A stretch of DNA of 64,000 nucleotides from Isoetes taiwanensis (GCA_021234155.1 JAJEKV010000020.1:8784563-8848562); one strand, 5' to 3'. Shown: positions 44,258 to 55,767, numbered from the stretch's first letter. Program-made: numbers and translations. The notes: generated by a model from the letters alone, not told the origin.

Positions 44258-45766
44258 TGTGATGCTCCCCATGCTCTCATCGTATAAATACGGGAAATTC
44301 CTCTCTCATGGCGACTCCATCACCACGGAAAGGCCCTCCGTCTAACTCGGACCACTTGTGATGGGCAAATGTCCGGGTGAAAGACACGGAGGTGTCATTC
44401 GTCCCACGCCTTCTATGGGGGTCCAATACAGCGAAAGCGTACATACATATTAGCACCTGGCAACAACACCAATAAGTAATATACCACCACGAAGGGTGGT
44501 CTATCCATCATCAATACGAACAACAATATGATACCAATATACATAAGAAATGCAGCATAAATGAGGCTTCTACTCCAGGTTCAGACTCAAGGGATCGACT
44601 GACGGTCAGGGCCGCTGGATAATAGCAGACAGAAGCATAACATGGCATTGGCTGGCATAGAACAATGGCTAGGGTAGTCCACTCTATCTGCCCCTCCTGT
44701 GCACACTTTGCAGATAGGCTGAAACATGCTATGACGTGATTGTAGCCTTCTGGAGACGTAATCTCATGGAGTCACTCTATGAGACTACTCCAGGTTACAT
44801 CTTCCCGGTCCGTTGAGGCAAGAAAGGGATAAATGTTGTCCAGAGCATGATGGTTACATGGGCGTGCTAGAGGATCATGGCACCACTGGCAGACACGCAT
44901 CCTTACCTGACTTACCCTCCTAAATCTAAAGGCCAGCTCACTATGCACGTTCGAGTTAAGGACACTCCAATGGACATATCCTGTAATCCAGGGGGTGTTA
45001 GACCCATACTCGGCCCCTTCAGTGACTGACTATATGCCTAGTACACTATAGGAATCTTGTAGCCACGCTAGGCAAGATCCCACCTCCGTTTACCCATCAT
45101 ACCCATTATCTGGTGCTGAATCACAACATCGCATCCACAGCCAGGTGGCCTCTTGTGCACAGGCCACATTTAATGAGATCTAAGGGGTTTTAGCTAGGAG
45201 CATCTCTACTTTCTAGATGGCCTATATGTCTCTAAACCCCTTAACCCATACAACACAGGAGGAACATCTATCCATCTATAATATCAAATAGAACATGAAA
45301 TAAAGACTAATCAAACAAACTACTCATACAACGATTAATCTTATGACAGTCTAGAAGTCCAAGCTATTTACATACTAACCGGAATCATAGCTATCTCTCT
45401 GGTTCTCCATCCTTCTGGCTGGAACAAAGGTGAACAACAACTCCTCCTCCACCAATCCTTCCCCAAATTGATTTGGGGCAAACTGAGTGAAAGCCCCAAT
45501 TTGGATGCCCCAAGTTAGCAAGTCTGCCTTGCCCAATCGATTTGGGCCAGGTGGCAATTCTAGATTAGTTATCCTTAAGTAATTGATATTTTAGCCCTTT
45601 TTAATATTAGGTTAAGCCCTAAATTCGAATTAGGGTTTAAGGTTAGGTTTCCACCTTAATAATTAATGAGCCTTAGCTTATGAATAAGTAATGCACCATT
45701 AGTTATTCATAGTGACATGTCATGTATTTATACCTAAAAAGACACATAAATACGTGGAATGGTACA
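44258..45766 (-). mobile_element. Gypsy-type LTR (about 1.5 kb), minus strand
   Basis: Read on the minus strand, a purine tract GGAGGGGAGAA is followed by TGTACC..., the standard start of a 3' LTR. Just before it the frame gives EDNIIFKEGR, like the end of a Ty3/gypsy polyprotein. The far end is ...GCATCACA, so the ends are TGT and ACA. Only the tip of the internal region remains (to about 45830). The LTR carries no gene. The frame at 45375-45557 is not meaningful. Confidence 0.65.
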
Positions 45767-45830
45767 TTCTCCCCTCCTTAAAAATGATGTTGTCCTCAGC
45801 ATCTGGACAAGTCTACATGAATTACGGGTT

Positions 45831-46042
45831 ATGTCGTGACGACACATCACATACTACAATGAAAAGTCCCCCCTCCTTAAGGAAGGCAACACATGACCGA
45901 AGGGTACGGGATAGTTTGGAAATTCAAACAACTTGGAAGGAATTAGCAAAATGCTTAACAAATTGCTAAAAGGTGGTGGAAAATCCAATGCAGAGTTCAT
46001 ATGAAATCGGACAACTACCAGGTTGAAACTCGGCGCTGTGTA
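45831..46042. other. Spacer
   Basis: Mixed sequence to the right of the LTR. No gene recognised. Confidence 0.3.
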
Positions 46043-46519
46043 TCAGTATCTCCTAGATTGCAAACTCTTGCAGTCTGATTCTACCTGAAGCATGAGTGTC
46101 TCAATGCTTACTTGTTTGCCAGCATTAGGTGATGACTTTAAAATGCGCCCAATGAGGCGGTTTATCATTTGAACATAAATTCTTGCATCATCAATAATCT
46201 CACTCAACTGACCTTTACAGCCCAAAATGGTGAGAACTAGGGCAGGAGAGTCCTTTTGGTCGCAGAGATTGATGAGTTCCAAGCCATTCTCCAAGACTGT
46301 AACCAGCTCTTGCCCCAATTTTGCCGTCCGATTCGAGCCTGTTTCTTGACGAAATATTGTGCTCCACGACAGAACATATCGTTCGATGCAATCTGCCAGT
46401 AATCTTAGCAAGAAATATTGTTTCTGATTTACCACGCCGGTGAAAATAGTCTTCTTGATCCTTCTACATAAGTCAATGGCATCTGAACCCCAATTCTTCC
46501 GGTGATGGCTTGATTCCAT
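46043..46519 (-). CDS. Hypothetical helical protein or first-exon fragment
   Basis: 158 codons from an ATG (MESSHHRKNWGSD). The rest is predominantly amphipathic helix (FLLRLLADCIERYVLSW, LVTVLENGLELINLCDQ, DDARIYVQMINRLIGRI). No recognised catalytic motif. The pattern recalls helical-bundle domains found at the N-termini of plant MLKL-like or RPW8-like proteins, but I cannot confirm this. It may be a fragment of a larger gene. A second helical frame lies at 47164-47448. Confidence 0.35.
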   Translation of the reverse strand: MESSHHRKNWGSDAIDLCRRIKKTIFTGVVNQKQYFLLRLLADCIERYVLSWSTIFRQETGSNRTAKLGQELVTVLENGLELINLCDQKDSPALVLTILGCKGQLSEIIDDARIYVQMINRLIGRILKSSPNAGKQVSIETLMLQVESDCKSLQSRRY

Positions 46520-47163
46520 TGCTTAGAAGAACAGGCTTTGATAGACAGTCCCCAAACTCTCACTCTTTAAAGACGCATAGATCTTGACTAATTCTTTTCT
46601 ACTTCGTAGCAATTAGAAGTTGACAATGCTTTAAAAAATACAAATGTTTTAAAATATGGGTCAAATCCCCCATATTTGACTTACCCCTAAGATTCAACCA
46701 AACCATTGAATAAATACATCATCTCGAAATTGGCAGTTTGACCAAATAAATAATGATGAGCATGGAGAGTTTGAACCCCAGTAGAAGTTCCGACGCTCAT
46801 CCAAGCATACTAGGAATCCACAAGAGGGATGCCTAGTATGCCTAGGGGCCGAAGCCCACTAACAAATCAAACAAGTCAGTACCAATATATTGTTTCAAAA
46901 ATAGCATTGGAAATTTTGACCACATTATACAGCAACAGGCTGCTCAAACAACCTGAAGACATCCACACAAATGTGCTGCAAACACGTGACAGCAAAGCAT
47001 TCATACCTGTCAAGCATCTCCATGCTGCTGAAACGTATTGAACACGACATTTAGAACAAAAACAAACCTGTTATTCCCACAATCCAGAAGAAGTTTTTCT
47101 CAAGCCCATACACAAAAACAGAAACAACAACATCCAAAGACATCAGTTCATAGTGGCACCACT

Positions 47164-47448
47164 CTATGCATGCCTAATAAGTTCATCTAGTTGCCATATT
47201 TCTTGCACAAGCAAGACCCTCGCAAGGCTCATATGAGAGCGCAAGATATGCAACTCAGAAACGGGCACCCGCAACTGATCCCACTCCACAGCAGATATAG
47301 CATTCTGAATTGAGGTATAAAAACCTCTAAGCTGCCGCCTGAGCAAGCGCAAGGATGCCGCAATCCTATGCGCCTCAGTTCCAACTTGGATAATGCTATT
47401 AACAAACTCTTGAGCACAAAACACTGCCTCAGGCTCAGCCGAGAACAC
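47164..47448 (-). CDS. Short hypothetical helical frame
   Basis: 94 codons (MFSAEPEAVFCAQEFVNSII...), Leu/Arg-rich helices, no motif recognised. It could be an exon of the same decayed locus as 46043-46519. It may equally be noncoding. Confidence 0.25.
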   Translation of the reverse strand: MFSAEPEAVFCAQEFVNSIIQVGTEAHRIAASLRLLRRQLRGFYTSIQNAISAVEWDQLRVPVSELHILRSHMSLARVLLVQEIWQLDELIRHA

Positions 47449-47456
47449 AACAGGGT

Positions 47457-47577
47457 CTGAATATGTAGCATAATAACAGGGGGTTTTTTTTGTATTTTTG
47501 TACGCTTTTTACAAAGGTTTTCCTAAGATTTCATGGCGTATTCGAATGGATGTACTAATGCGTACATCTAGAGTGCA
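47457..47577 (+). repeat. Dispersed 121-bp repeat, copy 2
   Basis: Inverted relative to 35811-35931. Confidence 0.75.
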
Positions 47578-47654
47578 TCATTTCTTAGTCGTTGATTTAG
47601 TTTTTTTTTTTCCAATGGTTCAACATCCAAGGGCTCACAACAAAAGCCCTCTTT

Positions 47655-47904
47655 TTATTTTAAGGGCTGAACATGCGAGCGGTCGGCCTTGGCAGGCTTG
47701 GCCGGAGCTGGAGCTTTAGCTTCCTTGGCGATGGCCGGAGCTGGTTTGGCAGCCTTTTTAGGGCTTTTTTTGGCCTTGGAAACCTTGGGCTTGGCAGCGG
47801 GCTTGGCCTTGACAGTTTTAACTGTCTTGGGCTTGGCAGCCTTGGGCTTGGCCGCTGGTTTTTTCTCATCCAAATACTTCGCTATCGCATCACTCTTTGT
47901 GATT
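47655..47904 (-). pseudogene. Lys/Ala/Pro-rich terminal exon, histone H1 tail-like
   Basis: After a CTGCAG acceptor the minus strand encodes about 83 residues: ITKSDAIAKYLDEKKPAAKP, then repeated AKPK, PKKAAKP and KAPAPAKPAK, then a stop. The composition is that of the C-terminal tail of linker histone H1 or a similar chromatin protein. No globular winged-helix domain is found upstream, so it is a gene fragment. The specific family is not certain. Confidence 0.5.
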
Positions 47905-48130
47905 CTGCAGAGCATCGATTGGGAAGAAAGGAGTAGATGCAGACCCATTTGATTCCTCCCCTGTTTTTCCCCTTTGTCAGTTTCTATTTTGCTTGCCAAG
48001 GCAAATCCTAAATGGATTATCGGACCAAAAAATGCATAATATGGCCGATCAGGTTCGCAGGCAGAGCACTTTGTGGAGCGATATACATGCAAATGATTCT
48101 GCTGGATTTAATGCTTGAATTTCTTCTCAG

Positions 48131-48610
48131 ATTTGTGATTTATCAGCAATGCTGAGCTTGAGCAGAGATGCAAGGCGGCAGATTGCAGAGTCTGAACAAC
48201 AGGATACTATTGGTATTGGAAGAGATGCTCTAGGGAGAGATCTTGCAATCACTGCTTTCGCAGACTTATCTTTTGATTTACCATTTCAATTCCTTCGTGA
48301 TCATGATATCCATGGTCACACATTCATCTGTGCAGGGCATCTTGTTGGTTTAACAGGAGAAGGCAGGAAGCCTTTTGACATTAGCAACTTTGCTTCGTCT
48401 CTTAGGTGTTCAGTGGGAGCCGGTCTTGTTATTCCAACCAGGATACTCCGCATGGAGGTAGATTGCCCTTAACTTTGTTCAGTCTACATGCTGGAGTTCT
48501 TTTTGACATATGTTATTGATATGCAGGTTAACTATTGCAAGAACTTGAGGCATCAGACCCAAGACAGGATTAAAGAAGGGATACAATTTTGTTTCTCATT
48601 TTCACAATAG
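48131..48610 (+). pseudogene. SAM50: SAM50 (mitochondrial outer membrane beta-barrel) C-terminal fragment
   Basis: Two exons, 48131-48457 and 48527-48610, with good GT-AG borders. Exon 1 includes AFADLSFDLPF, then IHGHTFICAGHL and FASSLRCSVGAGLVIPTRIL. Exon 2 gives VNYCKNLRHQTQDRIKEGIQ and FCFSFSQ then a stop. This matches the last beta-strands of the Omp85-type SAM50/TOB55 protein, which inserts beta-barrel proteins into the mitochondrial outer membrane, including the final aromatic C-terminal signal region. The POTRA domain and earlier strands are absent, so this is a captured or truncated fragment. The frame is still open. Confidence 0.82.
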
Positions 48611-48791
48611 CGGATTCCATAGCAGGCGCAACAATTAGTTATCACCTGCATTTGAAATAAGCGTTGGAATATACCGGTGTTTTTTGGAGTTCTTTATGAT
48701 AGTTCAGTTATATGGATATGCAGCTTCACTATTAGGCCTCAGATCTGAGCCAGGATTAAGAAAGGCATACAATTTTTGTTCTTGTTAGTGG

Positions 48792-48975
48792 AATGTCTTT
48801 GGTAAAATGCCCAATAGAAGTGTAGTGTCTTGGGGGACAATAGTTACAGGATATGCTCAGCTTGTTGAAGCTCGACCTACAATGCAGTCCTTCTAGATAT
48901 GCAACATGATGGTGTTAAACCAAATGCTATAATTTTAACTGGCATTCTTACTGCAATAAACAGGCTAGGCCTAGG
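48792..48975 (+). pseudogene. PPR-protein fragment
   Basis: NVFGKMPNRSVVSWGTIVTG then YAQ is the classic pentatricopeptide pattern (VFDKMPxRDVVSW..xIxGYAQ). After a frame change, MQHDGVKPNAI...GILTA continues it. About 60 residues, one or two repeats only. It lies downstream of the SAM50 fragment in the same orientation. Confidence 0.75.
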
Positions 48976-49505
48976 GTATGAATCCTCAAAAGATTAGAGA
49001 AGATTCCCAACAGACGAGGCTTGATACAGGATAGGATCTGTACAAATGGTTTCATTTGCTATGTAGATCCTTTTTATTTTTTCTCCTTTCCGAGATTATC
49101 CATGAAAGTTTAATCTTGCTATCCGGTTATGCCATGTCGGTTATGCCATGTCGCTATTCACATGTTGGGAGGCTATTCACATTTGGACGCTTTTCAACAT
49201 TTTGTCATACACTCATAGCTCATTGTTAAATATATTCTTGCTATCTTTATATCTGGACAAATTGCATGTTCCTCTTGAAACTAATCCATGTTCTAGCATG
49301 AACCATGCCCTCTTATACATGTGTTCAACTAGAATATTCAAGCTTCTTAGTAATTAATATATACATCCTAAAGTTTACCTATGTTTGCTTTTGTTAGGGC
49401 CCGAAGGGCCCAAAATTTTTTTTAGTATAACAACCAACACATAACTACCATTAACATTAATTAACACAAACCATTGGGTCCAACACATTTAAATTAAAAT
49501 CCCCC

Positions 49506-49806
49506 TTAAACCCCCTTTGGTTTGGGTGCATATTCACACGGGGGGTGACGTAGGGCAGCGAGAGCCCTTATAATTATGTTTTGCACGTACAAAATCAACA
49601 CCATATAGTATATTGCCTGAAATCTTATAGTATTTTGCAAATCTTGTTATACAGTATAACAAATTTTGTACATCCATACCCCACAAATGAGGAACTTTGT
49701 GTACGGTATAGATTAAGGAATAAAGGGTGAATATGCCTATCCAACAGCTCTCGTTGCCCGGAGTCACCCCCCGTGTGAATATGCACCCAAACCAAAGGGG
49801 GTTTAA
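49506..49806. mobile_element. MITE family M1, copy 2 (301 bp)
   Basis: The ends TTAAACCCCCTTTGGTTTGG and its inverted copy, then GTGCATATTCACACGGGGGG. Inverted repeats of about 60 bp, the same family as 33834-34106. TTAA at both tips could be a target duplication or part of the repeat. Confidence 0.85.
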
Positions 49807-49957
49807 CAGCAGAAGAAATAAAAGAGTCAGGCAAAGACACAACAGGTTGCTCCACGTCAGCAACTAGCTCCCCATCAGTCTCCATATTCCCTGCAACTAA
49901 AAACAAGAAAGCCATGAAAAAAAACCCAACTGTACAATGTAGAGGCAACCAAAATCA

Positions 49958-51275
49958 TCACCCAACAACCATGGTGCAATCACCCTTGTGCACAGGGATG
50001 AAATCCACACCAGGCTCAAGAATGACAACATCATCACTGTCTCGACTATAAGAATCATCATCAATATCTTCAAAGTTATTATCTTGTTCATCAATAGGAA
50101 TGGCATCATCCCAATACCGCCTCCTCCCAGGCCCATTCTGCTCCACAGGCACAAAACCTGCTGGCAACCCAAACAAAATGGTCCTCATATCCGATGGCAT
50201 GCAGTGAGAAGGATTCAGCAGCACCCTCCATGCAGCCTGGACACGGTGCTCATTAATATGGGCAGTATTGGAAGGGATAATCCAAGAACTGGACAATGTA
50301 AATTTTCCAGAACGAGTCATTCTGGCCAGTGTAAACAACAAGCTAGCAGTCAATCTACGGTTCCCATGATAGTTAACAAAATGGGCAGCTCGATTCAACA
50401 AGTTTTTGTTATCAAGAACAACTAAGTTTTTCGTATCACCAGCTCCGCATCTCAAATACAAATCCTTATCTTTCTCGATGGCAGCCTCACTCACATTATG
50501 AAGATGGCAGACATAATGAACCTTTCCCACATCCTTCATACAATACCCAACCATACCCTCAAAACAATGAAGACGAGTGTTCTTCAGGGCTTTACACACC
50601 AATATCACATCAAGAGGCTTACAAACCCAATTAAAATCTTTTTTTATGGCATCATTCATGGCCCTAGGACTTTTAAACCGAGCTCTAAACAATGTAAATG
50701 ATCTACAGTAGCACCACGTTCCATAGCCACAGCTCCAGCAACACACCTCCGATTGCAAACTCCCACAAGACCATCATAAAAGCTCATGGGCACATCTTGC
50801 CAGACAGACCTAAGGTGACACTCACATCTATGAGATTCCAGTCCTGCTCAGCACAAAAATCACGACCATTCTCTTGGGAATTGGAAGAACTCAGATTCAA
50901 AATGTGGCTCATAGAACCAGGGGCAGAGCAACCAGGACTCTTCCCCTTTCTGGCTGCCCTCTTCATAGACATGGCAGAAAACCACAAACAAAAACAAAGC
51001 CACACAAAACAACACGGCTGGCTTACCTATCTCCCCTTCCAGAACACTCCACCTCCGCTCCCCGCCAATGAACCCGACCCCAACTTATCCAGAACTCCAA
51101 AAAAAGAAACACCCGGCAGCCACGACACATCAGAGGCAGCTCCGCCATCCCTGGAGCACCCCAACGAAGAACTCATAGTTCCGGCCAACCGGGCATCCAG
51201 AACTCCAAGATGCCCGCCCAATATTCTAGGGTTTCGAATCACCCTTGCCACCGTCAGCAAAATACCATTCCACAT
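49958..51275 (-). pseudogene. Rep-type HUH endonuclease relic (Replitron-like)
   Basis: Read on the minus strand. The main frame (50758 to 49958, 266 codons) contains FEGMVGYCMKDVGKVHY, in which YCMK fits the catalytic YxxK motif of Rep endonucleases. A few codons upstream, in another frame (about 50760-50690), AMERGATVDHLHCLE supplies the metal-binding HUH-like motif (HLH). An earlier portion (51275-50784) is open except for a stop near 51028. The order HUH motif, about 60 residues, then YxxK matches Rep proteins. A spacer of this length with FKSPRAMNDAIKKDF recalls the Rep proteins of eukaryotic Replitron transposons. There is no helicase domain. Two frameshifts and a stop make it a relic. 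The exact family needs a profile search. Confidence 0.55.
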
Positions 51276-52633
51276 ACGAATACCCCAATCACACCATTGG
51301 AAACCTTATGTTATAAATATAACATTTCACATTTCGGCCACATTATTACCTATCTTTGGCACGTTTCAACATATAACACCTTATTTATCTCACACATTCA
51401 TACCCCACTTTTTGTGACCAATCAGATGGAACGCCTAAGTGGGCAATTTATTAGGTTTTGCTAGAGTTTCTGGATAAACTTAAATATGCAATTTAATTCA
51501 ATGTCATGCCATGCATTGATCCTTGGCCTCGGCTCAATGAAAGTAAGGTTTGAGATGACGGATTGTGGCTTTTCATCATAAAGAAATATTTGTACCATGT
51601 GGCATGTCTTGTTGTAACTTAACATTTTAGATGGTCTAGATCATGCTACATGGCACAATTGGTGGAGCTATATGCACCTTTCACACCATTTGGTGCGAAA
51701 GGCCCTTATGCCATGTGGCACAATCTGGTCCGCCTACATGAAGAGCCCAATATCTTGGTCTATATTTTATGTGTGATGTGGTAAAAATATAATGGGTACA
51801 AAGGAACATTAACGTAACATTTCTTTGGTTCCAAACTTGTCAGATTGAACCCACTGCAAAGGATTTGTGTGAGTTCGAATGGTGCAAAAGATGTTCTTGA
51901 ATATGCGGGGTTTGAACCCTGTTTCTGCCTATGGGTGTTCCTAACCATCAGGCGGGGTCTAGACCCCGTTTCTGCCTGGGGATGTTCCTAATCATCAATA
52001 CTATGTGAGAAGACGACCAAGCAAAGGTCCAAATGGTAAAATTTTGTTGTGCATTGAGTTCTCAATGGTATGTTATATCTGATTCGTTCTGAGAGCACCA
52101 CAAAGAGGGGATGCCCACATCATGGTCGCCCATAGCAAAGTTCCCCATAAAGGAGATTGCAAAGCTAAGTTATCCTCAAAATTTAATGTCTAGCTTGAGT
52201 GTGAATGCATGTGTAAATATTTTGCACTTATTAAATTGTAATTAGTGTCAAGGAATGGAAAGTTGTCATCCAAATATAGCCCCAAGTTGTCATCCAAATA
52301 TAACCCTTGTAAATTGGGTATGTTGCACCAACAGAATGAAAGAAAATAAGACAATGAAGGTGAAAATAAAAATCATCTTTCATATCAATCAATGTGCATA
52401 GACTTACCAATGCAGGATCTGCGTCTATTTGTTGCTGCAATCAGAATAATTGCTTTTGCTTCCATGGAACCAATTATCTTACAAAAATAGAACAAAGGCA
52501 AGGCATGGACAAAAAAGGTATGCCATCATTTAATTGTACGTGTACACAAAGACAACAACAAATGGAAATTAGGAAGCCAAAGTAAGATACACCCCCTTTT
52601 TTGAATAGTGCCCCAAGCAACTCTGTTTCACAG
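51276..52633. other. Intergenic DNA
   Basis: No gene recognised. Contains the tandem repeat at 51905-51999 and a short direct repeat of TTGTCATCCAAATATA near 52264-52300. Confidence 0.4.
51905..51999 (+). repeat. 47-bp tandem repeat containing short palindromes
   Basis: GCGGGGTTTGAACCCTGTTT... ATCA is followed directly by GGCGGGGTCTAGACCCCGTT... ATCA. The second unit holds the perfect palindrome GGGGTCTAGACCCC. Confidence 0.85.
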
Positions 52634-52642
52634 CATTTACAT

Positions 52643-53042
52643 GGAACGCCGTATATCTCAAGCGAGATATGGGTTAATGTGGCCGCCTGTATCAGCCATG
52701 AAGAACAGCGCGGTTTGAAGCCCAAAAACCAACTGTTTTTGGCGTTTTTTGGTCAATCCGGCTCCATTTTGCTTCAAATCTCTTCCTCTCTTCACTGATC
52801 TAGCATAAAAGAGGTAGATGAAGCGATTGGCATGGTTTTTAGATCGAATCAAACTGCCCATAGAGCAGAAAGAACCAGTCGATTGAAATTTTTGCCCCCG
52901 CCGCGCAGTTTGAAGCTTGGTTTTTTGGCCACATTAACCACTTTTTTGGCCACATTAACCAGTGGTTAATGTGGCCTGGCCACATTAACCCAAAATTTTT
53001 TGGCCACATTAACCACATCTCGCTTGAGATATACAGAGTTCC
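52643..53042. mobile_element. 400-bp MULE-type MITE
   Basis: About 41-bp inverted ends: GGAACGCCGTATATCTCAAG and, at the right, CTTGAGATATACAGAGTTCC in plus orientation. They are flanked by an exact 9-bp target duplication CATTTACAT (52634-52642 and 53043-53051), as made by Mutator-like transposases. Inside, GGCCACATTAACC occurs four times near the right end and twice inverted, which looks like a subterminal binding-site array. Confidence 0.92.
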
Positions 53043-53051
53043 CATTTACAT

Positions 53052-54932
53052 AAATAGTTCTGCAAGGTAAACCTGCTCTGCCAACAAAACCTCCAGAGTC
53101 TAAAGGCTTATTTAAGAGTGCTGCAAATCCATCCGACATTCTACAATACTAAATCATAATTCCGCCACAAGACTCAAAGGCACAAAACGACCAAGGCCAT
53201 GACTGAGAAAGATCGTCTGGTTGAGAGAAACAACTATGAAAATGAATGGAAAACGACTGAATGGAAAATGAATGAAAATGCTCGCAATGAAAACCTTATT
53301 AGTAAATCCTGTAGGTCGGTCTGGCGCATGCTGGAAATGAAACGCCTAAGAGCAATGATGAAGTAACCAATGCAAAAAAATGTCTAGAGGATAATACAAT
53401 AGAAACAAATGTTCAGTGTTAATCGAAAGGATAATACAATAGAACAAATGCGGACATGATTGGCATTGCAGAGTCTAAATAACCGAGTGAAGCTCAGAGT
53501 AGCTGCATTAAAGGACTGTCATATATAGCCAGCGAAAGGCCCCAAAAATGTCCAAGCGGACAGAAGAACAAGGAAAAATGCAAAACAAAGCAAAGCTAGG
53601 GTAAAAACCCCATAGCAAAAAGATGGATACATAGAGGCAATGAATTGATGGATAAGAAACAGAACTCCGCTGATGATGGGTTGATTCCTGCAAAAGAAAA
53701 TTTCGAGGATAAAGGAAAAGCTAATCACGAAAAAGTTTGTTTGTGAACAGAAGGTAAAATCACAAAAAGATTGTGGGAGAGTTGATCCTCACAACGTAAA
53801 ACAGAAGCATCCTTGAGCTCTGTGGGATTAATAGGGACTCTGGAATGCGATTCTTGCAAATGAATCTTGGAGTCGCCGAGAGCCGGATCATTGCCGAAAC
53901 CTCATCATATAGCATATGGTGGTTATATCTGGACCATTCATGCAACACATTCGATGGACAGATAAATTCAAATTTATATTTAAAATAAAAAAATAGTGGC
54001 GCCACCTCAAGGTGGCATTTAATATTATTGACTTTTTGATCGACGGCCAAGATCAAATCCCTAAATCTGACGGCACACATCAAAAGCCCCAAATAAGGGT
54101 GGCTTCATCTGGGTCGTCGATCTCGCACGTTCGACGGCCCAAACGGTGACACTTCAATCTCTACCAACAAGGGGCTGCTTGGGGTAATTTGAGGTGTCAC
54201 CATCTCGGCCGTTGATATCAGAGATGGACGGCACGCGGCGATACCCAAATCTCTACTTATAAAGGGGCAGCTTATCATATCATATCATATCATAACATAT
54301 ATATGTTCTTATTTTTGTCACGCTCAATCCGACCGTTGATCCGAGATCCTACGACTCACATGGCTTTGGGAGGTATTGTACGGCCCAGATGGCTTGGGAG
54401 TTTGTTTGTCGATTATATGTAAGCGATCCTACGGTCCAGGTTGATTTGATCCTGATCGTCGGTCCGAGATCCTACGGCTCACGTTGCTTTGGGCCACATC
54501 CTACAGTGCGTATAGCTTTGGGAGTTATATGTAATAGATCCTGCGGTCCAGATTGTTCTTGATCCTGATCGTCGATCCAGGATCTTACGGCTCACCGTAG
54601 GATATGTGGCTTGGCACATATCCTACGGTGCACATGACTTTGGGAATTATATGTAATAGATCCTATGGCTCATCTTATATTATAATGTTATACCGTAAGT
54701 GCGTAGTGCATCGAGCCCTAGATCCAATGGCTTATAATGGCTTATATTTGTTTGGCCCATCCGACGGTTGACAAAAAAGGGGGCTAAAGGAAAAAAAAGA
54801 GCCCTAGATCCAATGGCACTAGAAACCCCCTGGTTTTTTCTTCTCGCTCGATTTGGATGTTTTAGGGTTATCTGCTGGTTCTATTGCCGGCGATGTAAAA
54901 CACAAAATCTGACCATGGCATGAATGTTGCAG
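53052..54932. other. Spacer with degenerate tandem repeats
   Basis: No gene recognised at 53052-54271. A short (TCATA)n run lies at about 54272-54297. From 54320 to 54690 a degenerate unit built on GATCCGAGATCCTACGGCTC, GGCTTTGGGAG and TATATGTAATAGATCCT recurs three to four times. Confidence 0.5.
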
Positions 54933-55402
54933 ATGGAGCCCTTTAGCACCTCCCGATCTCTGTCCCTGCTCATAACTCTCGGATCATGGTGCTCAAGTTT
55001 TCAGGAAGTAATTACAGATGAGGCCACCGGAAAAATCCTCTTGCAAACAGAGAAGCTTTCCGCCTGCTGTTCCAGCTCTTCAATAATCTTGCATGATGCA
55101 GAAGAAAAGCCCATTCTCACTCTCTACAAAAACGTAAGTCCTTCATCAGTTTTCTCTACTTCCAGATGAATGCTAAATTATGTGAAACGCAGCGAAAATG
55201 GAGGGCATACAGTGGAAATGGAATCAACCCTGCTGCCAGGCTTTTTACAATCAAATACTCTGGCTTCTTCAATCCATCTTTGCATGTTTTTGTGGCTCCC
55301 AAAACCGAGAAGGACCATGAGCCAGATTTTAGGGCAAAAGAATCGGGATCTACGGTTTCCATCTTCCAGGGTTGCAGCGAACACATGGTGGCACATTTCT
55401 GA
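54933..55402 (+). pseudogene. LURP-one-related protein fragment (two exons)
   Basis: Exon 1 is 54933-55133 (67 codons) and exon 2 is 55166-55402, with GTAAGT/CCAG borders. FQEVITDEATGKILLQTE, ILHDAEEKPILTLYKN, then RKWRAYSGNG, ARLFTIKYS and SLHVFVAPKTEKDHEPDF follow the LURP-one (tubby-like barrel) order. The frame stops after 145 residues, short of the usual 190-220, so the C-terminal strands are lost. A phrase next to the start (CTGACCATGGCATGAATGTT, 54910) is repeated at 55400, pointing to rearrangement. Confidence 0.72.
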
Positions 55403-55649
55403 CCATGGCATGAATGTTGTTCAAGCCAAACATGGTTCTATTTGTTTTGTTGTCAACAGGTACATGCTCCAACAACATTGTTTCTATTTTGATTCTCAGG
55501 ATATTCTATATGTATATGCAAACTTATTCACATATGTTCATTCCCGACAATTATGTGGCATGCAGAGGCACATATATTGATGTGAGGAACGTGCTGGCTA
55601 AGAAGCTTTTATATTGTCTTTGATTTTTTATGATTATTTTTCCTTGCAG

Positions 55650-55767
55650 TTCCTGACGAAGACGAAGATGAGAAAGCCAAGCAAGCAACTTTACAAGATC
55701 TAGCAAAGCAAATTGTGTTTCGTGATGAAGCAAAACAAAACAACATGCAGAATGCACCAAAGTCAGG
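55650..55767 (+). pseudogene. Unidentified acidic exon
   Basis: Bounded by a TTGCAG acceptor and a GTAATT donor. In one frame it reads PDEDEDEKAKQATLQDLAKQ followed by IVFRDEAKQNNMQNAPKS. It looks like a real internal exon of an unknown gene and does not match LURP-one or kinase. Confidence 0.4.

Noticed and set aside
47673-47952. Two overlapping plus-strand frames rich in G, L and A
   Set aside because: Antisense of the Lys/Ala/Pro-rich H1-like exon.
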